A stretch of DNA of 64,000 nt from Rhizophagus clarus (taxonomy: Eukaryota; Glomeromycota; Glomeromycetes; Glomerales; Glomeraceae). Under the pieces are notes generated by a model. It worked only from the letters and a program-made list of their open reading frames with translations, was not told where the DNA came from and searched no databases. This document shows positions 45,056 through 56,194 of this stretch, piece after piece. The position numbers and the translations under genes were made by a program. Each line of letters begins with the position of its first letter. Positions within the stretch are counted from its first letter, which is position 1. The stretch spans positions 806,001-870,000 of the forward strand of contig BLAL01000182.1 of NCBI GenBank assembly GCA_015698045.1, given 5' to 3'.

Positions 45056-46926
45056 AGCCCATACTTTGCAGTTAACTGTTAAAAAGGATCTTAATTTGGT
45101 AAAAATATTGATTTTACGGGCAAAGAGGTTGATTGATTTTTTTAATTTTTCACCAAAACAACGTGAGCGCCTACAGACGCCACAAGAATTTCTTGGATAC
45201 ACTCAAATAAAGCATGTAATTGGGGATGTCTCCACTCGTTAGAATTCCACCTATTATGTATAGGAACGTTTAATTAAACTTAAACGAGCTATAAAGTTCT
45301 TGCCAGGACAATTAAAATCAGACTTAAATAAAGATGCCCAAAAGGATGGTGAAAAGTTAGAAAAAATTATGCTTTCTGATGATGAGTGGTTATTAATAGA
45401 AGATTTACTTAACCTTTTATCTGTATTTGAAAATGTTACAAAGTTATTAAGTGGCACTAAATACTGTACAATTTCATTAATGTATCCAGTAATCACGGCT
45501 TTAATTGCATCAATAAAACCTGGAGCTCAACCATCATCATCAAACTTTGAACTGAATTTTCAAGAAAATTTAGCAGATGATTTACTCAATGAAGAAATTA
45601 CTATATTAGATAGTGCAGAAGTTACTATTTCTGATAATAAAAATGAAGTAGAAATAGAAGTTGTTGATTTAACTGCTGTAACAGGTCGCTGTAGGAAAAA
45701 AATTGATATTACTGAACCTATACAAACAAAAGATATAGTATCAAATATTTGAAAACTTCTTTATAATTCAATGTTTAGTTATTGGAAAGATATTCATAAA
45801 GTTGGAATGTTAGCATGTCTTCTTGATCCACGTTTCAAAAAATTCTGATTTATAAAACAAAGTGTAAGGCATGAGGCAATTGGTGAACTTAGAGATTTAT
45901 ACGAAGTTGTTTAAAATGATTATAATATATCAGATGATACAAATCAGATGATACCATCCGCAGAACATACTAATCCTACTGAACATCATAGCAATAGAGT
46001 TCAAAAATCAATTTTAGATATGATTTATGCATTTCCTAATCCTGCAGATAGCTCAGAAGAAATTGATAAATATCTTGAAATAAATGAGGAGTGTAAGGAA
46101 ACAAATCCACTTGAATGGTGGAAATTACATGAAAAAAGGTTTCCAACTTTGGCTACAATTGCGCGTAAATATTTGGGTATTTGTGCAATATCAGTCCCTT
46201 CAGAAAGACTTTTTTCAGATGTTAGCAATAATATCACTAATAAGAAAATAAATCTTGATCTCAATTTAGTTGAGCAAATGCTTTTTTTAAAGCAAAATAT
46301 TAATGTGATGGGTAGCATTTTTCCTCCGATTTAGTATGATCATAATTTTTGTAATATAATTTGATTTTTGAAAAATTTAATAAATATGCAAAATGTAAAT
46401 AATATTTTAATAATAATATATTTTATTTTACATGAATAATTTAAATTTAAATTATATAAAGTAAATAGGTAATTAAATAATTGTAAATTTTCAGATATTT
46501 ATTTATTTATTATTTATTTTAGATATAGACATTGAACGCTTGTTACAAAGGTAAAAATACAATAAAATTAATTACATAAATGTTATACCATATGTGTCTG
46601 AAGTTCCCACCTGCAGAAACTACCAACGCTTGTTATTCTAAATTATAATAGGCTCAGCCTTCAATTAAAAGTAAATGACATTATTTAAATAAAAAGTAAA
46701 TTATTCGAATAATTCATTAATATTATTCAAATAAAATAATATTATTATTCGAATAAGAATTAAAAATTATTCGAATAATAATATTAACATTATTTGAATA
46801 TTAACCAAATAATTATTCAGATAATATTTGAATAATTTATTCGATTATTATTCGAATACGCATTTCAAATTTAAATGAATACTCGAGTATATTCGAATTT
46901 ACTCAAGTCCAAACACTACCATGCTC

Positions 46927-49640
46927 GTATTTGATTGTATTGTTTTTCTTACAAAATCACGAATTTCTATTAGCTATTCATCACTTATGTGACAGACAAA
47001 AAATTTGAAATAATTTCTGAATATTATCAAGTATAGACTTCTGGCACTATAGTTCTGATATTTTTATATATAAAAATATAAACAAAATACCAAAACTGAT
47101 AGTTTTAACATTTTTATATATAAAAAATAAAAACAAGATAGCTGAATAAACTATTCTAATACTTTTTATATAAAAAATTAAAAAAATACTATTCTAATAT
47201 TTTTATTTATAAAATACAAAAAAAAAAATACTAATAACTAATAGTTTTAGTATTTTTATATATAAAAAGTAAAAAAATACTGAAATTAACAATTCTAGTA
47301 TTTTTTATATACAAAAAACACAAAAAAAAATACTAAAATTGATAGTTTTAATATTTTTATATATAAAAAAATGCAAAAAAAAATACTAAAACTAATAATT
47401 TTAAAATTTTTTTAATATCAATAGTTATAATGAAGCAAAAATTGTAAAAAAATATTACTTTACAACATATTTAAAACAATTTTGATGCAATTTGAATCAT
47501 TAATTATCAAGAAAACAAATGTAAATGATAATATAAAATTGAAATTATTTTTTGTAATGATTTAATTTAATTTTTTTTATAATTAATAATTTAAATCATA
47601 TGAAATTAACTTATTTTTATTAGGAAATATCAATTCTATAAATAAAAAAAAATTGGTTTAATTTGGACTTTAGTTAATGAGAAATTAAGTAAATAATATA
47701 TATACATGATAATTTACCAATCCTAACCTATTTAAATTAAAATTTATCAGATTATTAATTTTCTTAGATTTATAATATTTTAAAGAATTTTTTTTTCTTA
47801 TATCATTTATAAGGATCTATTGTATGCTAATATTCATTATTTTTATGTATTTTTTAGTTTAACTAGTATCATTTAACCAATAATGTTAATTAATTAAAAT
47901 TTAGGCATTTAATTAATGTTAATTATCCAGAGCGAAGCGAAGGACTATATATGTTTATGAACGTTAATGACATATGAGGATCACATGACAATATACAAAG
48001 TCCAGTTGTCTGCACGCGTTGCGTCATTAAAATTTTGTGCTATATTGATAAATAACGAAGATAAAAATAAATTTATAATACTGATAAATTTTTTTTTTTC
48101 GTTCCAGACTGACAACGGTCTTCGTTTCCTAGTTATATTTTTTTTACCTATTAAGAGTAAATTAACAAATATACAATAAAAATTTTTTCCAAATATATTA
48201 AATAGAAGGTAAATAATGTGTATTACATTATTTACTTTATAAATAAATGCATTATTTTAATATTTTTATTTAATTAATTTTATATTATATCATATAACTA
48301 TTTTTTTAATACATTATATATTTTAAAAAAGAAAACAGTTTTTTAGGATTTTTTTATATAAAAATATTTATTAATATTCTTTTACTTTTTTTTGTAGATT
48401 TTAATTTAGAAAAATTTAAATATTAATAAAAAGTAGGAATTTTTAATTCAATTCAAATTAAAAAAACAGATTATTGGATATTTATTAATGAGCTATTGAA
48501 CTATAACAGATTGATCAGATTTATATATAAAATATTTTTTTGATTTGATCAATTTGATCAATTTAATCAATCTGTATTATCTGATTATTTGATTATAAAA
48601 AAAATCTTCAAATTAAACTTTAATATTGATCAGATTGATTAAATATCTGATAAATCATCTGCTTAATCTGATGACAAATTTATTTGGATATCTGATAAGC
48701 CATCTGATCAATTTAATAGATAATCTAATCAATTCATAATTCGTAATTTGAAAGATGGTTCAATAGATATTTAATCTAAACAGATTTTAAATTATACCTC
48801 TAATATCATATAATGATATATAGCTCATAATTAATAAAATCCAGTTAATCAAGAGTTTTTTTATATGTTAAAATCTGTTTTACATTAATAGTTTATTATA
48901 TAGTATTTTTTGTTATATTGAAATTTACTATAAAGAAGATTTTTTTTTTTAAATTCAAAAATCATGCTATATTTATTGTAAAATATTTATCCTAAAACAT
49001 TATAAACAATGCTATATAACCCCCTGGCCCAACTAGATGTAATCCATGAATAATCAAAACCAAAACATAAAATTATATACATAAAAATGAATAAAATTTG
49101 ATCCTAAAATAAAAATAAACTAAACCAAATTAAAAATATTAGTAAATCATTAAAATCCCTTAATAAATTAACATTATAAAACCCTGGAAGTTTTTTGTAT
49201 ACCCAAGAAAAGTAGCTGCCCGAATGTATTAAAGTTCGTATTTAAGTAAATGTATGATTTAGTGCATATAAAAATTTAAATTTACTTGTCATGATAGGCA
49301 GCTTTAGTGGTAATTCTACGTAAGGGTTGTCAAAGATGATGTGGTTCAATGATTCAATATTATATAGATTATATATTTATTATATTATTAATTATTGATT
49401 ATATAAACTAAAATATTATAATTAGAATCAACTTAAATACTTTTTTAATTAAAAAAAATAATAATACAAGCCAATTAAAATAAAATATAAAATATAAATT
49501 ATTTATTATATAATTTATCAAATATAAAATTTTATATAAATTAATTAATTAAAAAAAATTACTTTATTTTTATGATTTTAATATTTTAAAAAATTAGGAT
49601 TTTTATATTAATTATACCAGTTTTCATAATTGTATAATTA
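46927..49640. other. AT-rich gene-free region
   Basis: No gene. It contains the repeat array at 47040-47410, a short GC-bearing island GAGCGAAGCGAAGGAC near 47929 (a word that looks like a repeat end but has no mate that I could find) and otherwise A/T tracts with GATCAGATTGAT-type words near 48500-48760. Confidence 0.5.
47040..47415. repeat. Tandem ~60-bp AT repeat with internal palindrome
   Basis: A unit of the form ACTAATAGTTTTAGTATTTTT followed by ATATATAAAAA and an A-rich spacer recurs about seven times (near 47050, 47100, 47150, 47195, 47245, 47305 and 47355). Each unit can form an A/T hairpin. One related unit lies at 41470-41515 on the other side of hAT copy C. Confidence 0.75.
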
Positions 49641-50219
49641 CTACTTTACTAAAAATGCCTATTTTTTTGATATATTTTTTATATGGCTATAATGTTATTT
49701 TTACATGATTTTAATGCATTTTGTCATCCATGTTATCTATATTATCTAGATTTATAATTTCATTGCAAAATAATGTCAAAAAATTACAATAGTTTTGTAA
49801 TTGTTCTGTAATTATTTTACAATGATCTTAAAATAGTTTTATGATTTATTTCTTAATAATGTTATAATATAATTATAATTAATTTTACATTGATTTCAGA
49901 TTGTTTTTTAATTAATTTTTAATTATTTTGCAATGGATTTACAATTGTTAATACAAATATTATAAAGTTGTTATATAAATACATTATCTTCATCATATTT
50001 TAGTAAAATGTACATTTGATTAATGATCTAATAGAAAGTTCAAAATTGATCTTACTAAAAATTGAAAAACAGATATTTTAAAAATACCAAGTTCCAAATT
50101 GAGTTAACTTTGAAACTTACTTTTTCACATAACTATACATCTATATGTAACATACAAATTAATTAAAAAAAATGATTAGTAAATAGTTTTTTTGATTATA
50201 AAACAAAATGCAATAATGG

Positions 50220-51020
50220 TATAAGCTTTGATTTATTATTACCTTTGAAATTTCAGTTATTAGTGTCCTTGGAACCTGATACCTAGAAATTATTAATATG
50301 TTTTATTAAATAACAATTAAAAAAATATGTTTAGAAGGTAACATTTACCTTCAAAACTTATCAACGGTGATCCAGAAATACTGAACCTACAAGAATTTAA
50401 AAGAAAATGTTAAAAGTTAACTTCTAAAAAAAAACTAAATAAAAGAAAAAATATTGTTAACATATCTGAATCCTAAAAATCAACTGAAAAAAAACGTTAA
50501 TAAGTTTCTGGTAAAATTAAAAAAAATATTAAATTTTGAAATAAAACCTTCAAAACTTACCATATGATACAATCCATATAAGAAAAAATGGTAAAAGAGT
50601 TTTTAACTCTTTCAAAAATTTACCCTATAGGATCTGTTGTTATTCCAAACATCAGATGCCAGACTTCTACAAAAGTAAAAAGAAACTTAAAGAAACTTAT
50701 AACCTGTTGTTTTAAAAGAAATTTCAAAGGTATTTTGAAGACTTACTTTCAGGATTCTGATAACTAAGTCAGAGCCAGATCAAAATCAGAACTGTAAATA
50801 AGTTTTCTACTTGAATTCCAAAATTAAATCAAAACCAGAGTCCTGCAGATGAAAGTTAAAAAAGTTAATAAAAAACGATTTTTAAGAAAGTTTTAAATTT
50901 TTTTTTCAAAACTCACCTAGAATTTGAAGCCAGGGTTCTACAAAATAAAGTAAGGCGTTTCAGTTCTTCGAAAACAGAACCAGCTGTCTAAAAAAAATGA
51001 AAATAAAACATTTACTGGCG
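50220..51020 (-). other. Array of small exon-like modules (function unknown)
   Basis: On the minus strand, blocks of about 20-70 bases sit between good splice signals: acceptors TTCTTTTAG/TTTTTTTAG/CTTTTGTAG/TCATCTGCAG and donors GTAAGTTTTG, GTGAGTTTTG, GTAAGTCTTC and GTAAATGTTA. Blocks share words such as CTGGTTCTG, TCAGAATCCTG and GGATTCAGATATG. I cannot join them into one convincing protein. It may be a decayed many-exon gene, a non-coding transcript or a diverged tandem repeat. Kept as unknown. Confidence 0.35.
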
Positions 51021-51839
51021 TTTCATTAAAATTAATTTAAAGAAAGAAAAAATTTTACTTGGCTCCCTTACCAAATTTCTACGTATCTAAGTACTCGAAG
51101 AACTGGCTATTTACAAAAAGAAGAAAAAGCTAAATTTTCATGCACCTTAAGACTAAAATGAAGACAAAACCTAAAAAGAAAAAAAAATATTAGTATAACC
51201 AAAGACAAAAAAATAAACAATAAAAAATAATAAAAAACAATAAAAATCTACTTCTATTTTCACACGAGAACTGCCAAAATAAAAACAAAACCTAAAAAGA
51301 AGATATTTAATGACAATAATAGCAAGGAAGAAAAAAACAAAAAACCACCAAAAAATAACTTCCACCGGTTGCCTAAAAAAAGTTCTGCACGTAATTATAA
51401 GCGAATGGAAAAAATGAAAGAAAGGATGGAAAAGGGAAGAATTAGAAAGAGTGAAGGTACATATGCGATATAATATAGCAATTTGACTTAGTGGTTCCAG
51501 TTTGTAAAGTGTAGTTATTGGAAAGAGAAAAGAGGAAGGGAGAAAGAAAAAAAAGTGAAAGGAATATGGGAGAAAGGGGAATAGGAAGAGGAAGAGGGAA
51601 AAGGGAAACGAAAGAGAGGAGCGAAGTTTTATTGAAAGGAAAAGTTTAATTAGATAATCATTTAACTGCGAGCTTATTATTAATATCACATTACATGATG
51701 AACATGATACACGTGATACTTAATTATTATATAAATAGGGGCTTTCCTTCAAAATTAAAACTTTTTTTCTTATTATTTTAAAATAATTTAATTAATTTAA
51801 TTATATTAAGGTATGTATGCATGTATGTACATATCAGAT

Positions 51840-51985
51840 ATATACAATACATGATATGCATCACGTTTAACCTTATGAAAAGCTTCTTCTTTATAAGCAG
51901 GTAGAGGCCCATTAGTGCCTATAGGGGGAAAGCCATTGCTGTTCCCTCCGCCAGTTTATAGTGATAAAAAGAGAGAGTCTTCAGT
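51840..51985 (-). other. GC-richer conserved-looking segment
   Basis: An island of higher complexity in AT-rich DNA. On the minus strand one frame reads G-G-G-N-S-N-G-F-P-P-I-G-T-N-G-P-L-P-A-Y without stop for about 40 codons, but no start, splice context or known domain is evident. Possibly the end of a dispersed element. Confidence 0.3.
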
Positions 51986-52416
51986 AGTAAGGCTTAATAT
52001 AATTATAAAAACTAATAACTTTTATAAATTACAAATAATTCAATTATAATTATTGCAATACAATTCATATATTAAGATTTAAGAATATAAAGAATATAAG
52101 AATATATAAATTATTACAATACAATTTCAAATTATTTAATAATAAACTCATTACAATTACCATTGTGATATATATTGCAATATAATTTCAAATTATCAAT
52201 TGCATTACTAATACAAATTCATTATAAATTCATTACATTACTATTATAATATATATTGCAATATAATATCATATTACCAATTGCATTATTAATAATAAAT
52301 TCATTATATTACTATTGTAACATTTATTGTAATATGATTTCAAATTATCAATTGCATTATTAATAATAAATTCATTACAATTACCATTATAACATATTAT
52401 TTAAATTATTTTAATA

Positions 52417-53067
52417 CAGTCAATTCCTTTTATAGTCACCTCCGTTATAGTCACATTACCCTATATAGTCACCTTAGTTGAGTGTCCCAAATTTTCATAT
52501 ATAAAAACTATCATTTATGGTCACAAACTACCTATAGTCACTATCATATCTTTTTTTAAAAATTTTATATATATGTGATTATAAAAAAATATTTATCAAA
52601 ATATAATTATCTATGATCTAATGATCAGATTTCAATGATCTTTAGCTCATTAGGTTCATCTCATTGAAAGGAATCAGATGGTAGTAATTTTATAATGATT
52701 GGATTAATATTGACCGAAAAATTTGATTTTAAAGATCAAATTGGCATTTTATACATGTAAAATTCGTGTAATATTAAATATTTTGACTGTATTTTAATTA
52801 TTACGGATTTTAGTGATTAGATTTTAATAATCTTGGGCTCATTAGAATTGTCTCATCGAGAGGAAGCTAATGGTTATAAATCTATAATAATTGGAATAAT
52901 ATTAACAAAATTACTATGATGTGAATATTTAATCAAAATAATTATAATTTATAATTCTAGCCAAAATTACTGATTTAATTACAAGATTTTATTGTTTATA
53001 GTCACATCTTATTATAGTCACTAAATATAGATTGTCCCAAATGTGTGACTATAGAGAGAGTTGACTG
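52417..53067. mobile_element. TA-flanked MITE, relative of 7149-7399
   Basis: 651 bp. Left end CAGTCAATTCCTTTTATAGT and right end, complemented, CAGTCAACTCTCTCTATAGT, flanked by TA on each side (52415-52416, 53068-53069). The subterminal word TATAGTCAC repeats several times on the left, and GTGACTATA/TATAGTCAC recur on the right. Same family as the 251-bp element at 7149, but with a longer interior containing a duplicated segment (near 52620-52700 and 52805-52880: ATGATC.GATTTTAATGATCTT ... CTCATTAG). No transposase. Confidence 0.87.
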
Positions 53068-53285
53068 TATTATAATTTGTAAGATTTTTACCATTCCTTA
53101 TGATATAGTATTGTAATCAATTGCATAATATATAAAAACAATTTCATTCATTATAAAATGATATCAGAATAACATAAGTATAATAAATATATTATAAAAT
53201 TATATCAAAAAAATAGGCATTTTTAGTAAAGTAGATTTTTTATGAATTTTAAAATTTTAATTATATGTATTATATAATTTATTAA

Positions 53286-54640
53286 CAGTCAGTGGAAATG
53301 TCATTTCTCATGTTGATTATTAATTAAAATAATTTTGTATAACTATAGTTGAATATTTCACCATGTAGCTAAAAAGAAATTATTAATACAACGCTTATAC
53401 AAATTAAAATTTTCATCATCATTTCCTCTTTTGTAATATTTTTTTTTTTGCATATACAAGAAAGTTTGTCTCAAAAATGAAGTTTTCTTAAAAATGCAAC
53501 TTAAAGGCAGGTGTAAAATACAATTTGAACAACAAAAATATATGTAATTTTATGAGAAGAAGAAGGTTTATTAAATTAAAAAAGGCGGTTATTTAGGAAA
53601 TTTTTGTGTAAACCGCAAAAAACCAATTTTTATAATAAAAAAATTTTTTTTTGATTTCAATAAAACTTTTGATAAAAGCTTTTTTCAATTAGTAATTATT
53701 TCATTTCTAGGTATAACTTGGTGAAATGAACAACTTTTATTAAACTTAGAATGGTGATTATTAAGCCAGATTTTTTGTTATCTATAAATTTTATTAAAAT
53801 GTTTTGATTAGAACACTAATAAAAAATTTAAAATAATATTATTAGGTCTATTTGGGCATTATAAATGATTTTTAATCAAAAAATTAATTAATATAATGTT
53901 TTTTTGTCTATTAATATTAGATCTTTAACATTTAAATTTTGGTATTATAATAATCATGTAAATTTTTATAACATTAAAAAAAAAAAACTTTAAAAATTTT
54001 AAATTTTAATTTATTTAACATGAAAATAAAACAAAAATTATTTATTTTTTATTAGTTATTAGGTCTACTTAGTTTGTTAAGCCATAAATACAAATAGTAA
54101 TAATATGAATAAGTAAAATATTTTTTTTATATCTAAAGTAATATTAAAATAAAAGATATTTATAAAATATTTAAAAAAAACAAGCAAAAGAAAAAGGTTA
54201 AAAAAGTTTTTTTAATACTTTATTAGTTTGTTATATTAAAATAACCATATAATTGACAACCTTCATTGACAAAATGCAACTGAATAAAGTGAAATTTTTA
54301 ATTTTTAAAGTTTATAAAAGTATTCTTGGGAACTAGATGAACATGCATTCTTATTTATTAAAATTATGTTATATTGTAACATTTCAGTATTACATATAAC
54401 CTAAAAATTTTAATTTTAACGTAATTTGGGCTGGCATTACGAATTTGGCCAGAATTAAGAAAATTTTGGCCAGAATTAAGATTTAAAGATCATCAATTTT
54501 AACCATTTGTACCAACTTTCACCAATTTTAAGTTTATATATATACTATAGGCCATAAGGCCATACTATACCAATAATTTATATTGTGATATCATAGTACA
54601 AAAAATCTCACTTTAATTTCTGTGACATTTCCACTGACTG
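53286..54640. mobile_element. TTAA-flanked inverted-repeat element
   Basis: Left end CAGTCAGTGGAAATGTCA and right end CCACTGACTG preceded by TGACATTT, an 18-bp perfect inverted repeat. TTAA flanks both sides (53282-53285, 54641-54644), the piggyBac-type target. The mirror symmetry continues outward for a few bases (AATTTA), which is odd for a duplication and leaves the exact ends open. 1355 bp, non-coding, AT-rich. Confidence 0.65.
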
Positions 54641-54644
54641 TTAA

Positions 54645-56194
54645 TAAATTGATATAAATAAATAATAAAATTCACTATTACAATATGAATAAAATATATT
54701 TATAAACAAAAATAAGTTATATAGCAAGTGACATTAAAACTGATTTAAATTTATTTATTTTGATTTTATAATAATTATTAAAAATTGTATTTTTAAAGTT
54801 TACAAAAATCCAGTAGTTATATAATTATAAAAACTGTTATAATATATTATGCTTTTATAATAAATATATAATAATTATACCAAAAATTATGGATATAATA
54901 AATTAAATGTTTTTGAGACTAATACCTTTATTTTGTTATACAGGTCTCTATATATTATTATTTTATATATTTTATAATTGCTGAAGTTAAATTTTGGCAA
55001 GTAATTTTACTAAAAATTTACCAGAATTGCAAATCTGAATCATATATTATTATTATATGATTTGTATTACTAAAAGTAAATATTCTTTTAATTTTTTAGT
55101 AAGAGGATTTACTAAGATACTATTATTATTTAAAATATTATTTATTAATTTAATATTTATATGTTTATAAATAATTTTTAAGAAAGAATTGCTTACCCTA
55201 ACCTACCTATACTTAATAAGTAAATTGTAACATATTTTACACTATTACTATTTAAATAGTTTGCGCTTCGGGAATCACATGTCATTTGAACGTTTCATAA
55301 TATAATCATTATTATCCATATTTAATCAAATTTCTGGTTGACCAGTTTCTTAACACTATGTTCACATGGCGTATTACATAAACAACATTTGGGGGCCGAT
55401 AAGAAATGCTACCCCGTCGTGTTAGATGGTTATTGTATGGGGGAATGCTTAAAATTTTAATTAGTTTCTTAGTTTCTTTGTTTATTAATTTATTTGACAA
55501 GTAAATAAAATTTGTCCGGAATTGTCACTTTTTGGCGCGCACCGTGCAAACCTGGATCTGACGCATGTAACATTATAACGGTTGAACTAATTTCTTTTCT
55601 AAGTAAATATTTTTTTACGGACTATATGATAGAAAATTACTAAATATATTAGCTAATCTATAAACTAACTATAATTCGTTGGCTAAAATACCCTGGGGGT
55701 AATTGTAACGAAAAAAAAATCGTTTTTTTTTTGCTTTGTACTGTCTAATAAAATTAGTGCGTGATAATTTATGCGGTGATATTTAAGGTTTATTTGTTTA
55801 TGCAACTTGACATCATTGTATACATGATGTCATCGTGTGTAGCCATCCGTAATTTAAGATTTAATTAGACTAGCCAATTACTGATAACGAATATTCTCTA
55901 AATTAAAAACGATTAACTGCGCCATACATTATATAATTCCTTTTTTTTTTTTTTTTTTTTTTTACTACAGTATATCTCATATGAGATGATTTGTAAAAAA
56001 ACGAGGGGCACTGAAAAGAATAATGATAATAAATTTGCTATAAAAAATTAAATATAAGTTAAGAATAAATGTTCGTATTTCATTACAAATTTTATGTCGT
56101 CCACATACTATTTTGAAGTAGTATATTTTTAACAAGTTTATTTTTATCACCAATTATTTTATAGTCTCCGCGATAATAATTGTCTCGACACGAA
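54645..56194. other. Intergenic, upstream of MIR-like gene
   Basis: AT-rich on the left. From about 55500 it is more mixed (TTGGCGCGCACCGTGCAAAC near 55534). A run of about 25 T lies at 55939-55963. No gene that I can support. Confidence 0.5.

Larger units (their letters stand above)
42205..46334 (+). pseudogene. hAT transposase pseudogene split by a MULE-like insertion
   Basis: The start is M-S-L-Q-N-K-R-V-K-Y at 42205. It has a BED zinc finger (K-Y-F-K-K-G, C-Y-V-I-K-E-D-G-E-E-C-G-H, H-H-L-A-T-K-H), an intron at about 42619-42688, then the core I-T-T-D-F-W-T-S-K and T-D-N-G-S-N-I. The frame is cut after S-C-T-A-H-T by the insertion and resumes at 45066 with L-Q-L-T-V-K-K. Later motifs are T-R-stop-N-S-T-Y-Y, Y-C-T-I-S-L-M-Y-P-V, C-L-L-D-P-R-F-K-K and the dimerisation motif S-V-P-S-E-R-L-F-S-D-V near 46190. 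Stops: TAA 42415, TGA 42451, TAG 45240, TAG 45261, TGA 45750, TGA 45846, TAA 45912, every one reachable by a single transition from TGG, CAA or CGA. Related to, but clearly distinct from, copy B. Confidence 0.9.
41917..46918 (+). mobile_element. hAT-family DNA transposon (copy C), itself interrupted
   Basis: Ends TAGTGTTTGGAATCATATAA (left) and TAGTGTTTGGACTTGAGTAA (right strand), followed on both sides by ACTCGAGTATACTCGAG/TTCGAATA palindromes. The flanking 8-mers CCATACTC (41909-41916) and CCATGCTC (46919-46926) differ by a single transition, so the duplication is intact but aged. 5002 bp long, of which 1786 are a later insertion (43270-45055). One transposase pseudogene on the plus strand. 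Confidence 0.93.
41521..47047. repeat. Outer inverted repeat pair enclosing hAT copy C
   Basis: The segment at 41521-41546 (GTGTCAGAAGTCTATATTCG...) is matched in reverse complement by 47022-47047 (complement GTGCCAGAAGTCTATACTTG...), 23 of 26 bases alike. On both outer sides the sequence continues into TTTTTATATATAAAAA-type repeats, one copy on the left and about seven on the right. This looks like an older TIR or foldback element that hAT copy C entered. Its outer boundaries and target duplication are not resolved. Confidence 0.6.
49641..53234. repeat. 3.6-kb region bounded by a perfect 34-bp inverted repeat
   Basis: Positions 49641-49674 (beginning CTACTTTACTAAAAATGCCT) are the exact reverse complement of 53201-53234. 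This is far beyond chance even in AT-rich DNA, so the two are ends of one element or two inverted copies of one. I could not find a matching target duplication at the outer edges. The region includes the splice-like array (50220-51020), a pyrimidine-rich strand (51400-51640) and the TA-flanked MITE (52417-53067). Confidence 0.65.

Noticed and set aside
47925..48180. GAGCGAAGCGAAGGAC word as a Helitron end
   Set aside because: I found no clear hairpin plus CTRR terminus or matching 5' TC end, so the claim cannot be supported.
51171..51689. 172-residue open frame on the minus strand, Phe/Leu/Ser-rich
   Set aside because: It is the complement of a long purine-rich (GAAAGGGAA) tract; the composition is explained by simple sequence and there is no domain or gene context.
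54980..55500. 62-residue minus-strand frame at 55312-55500
   Set aside because: No domain, no splice context, and composition like the surrounding spacer.
56180..56194. TTG start five codons before the ATG of the MIR-like gene
   Set aside because: Nuclear eukaryotic genes rarely start at TTG, and a normal ATG follows in frame at 56195.
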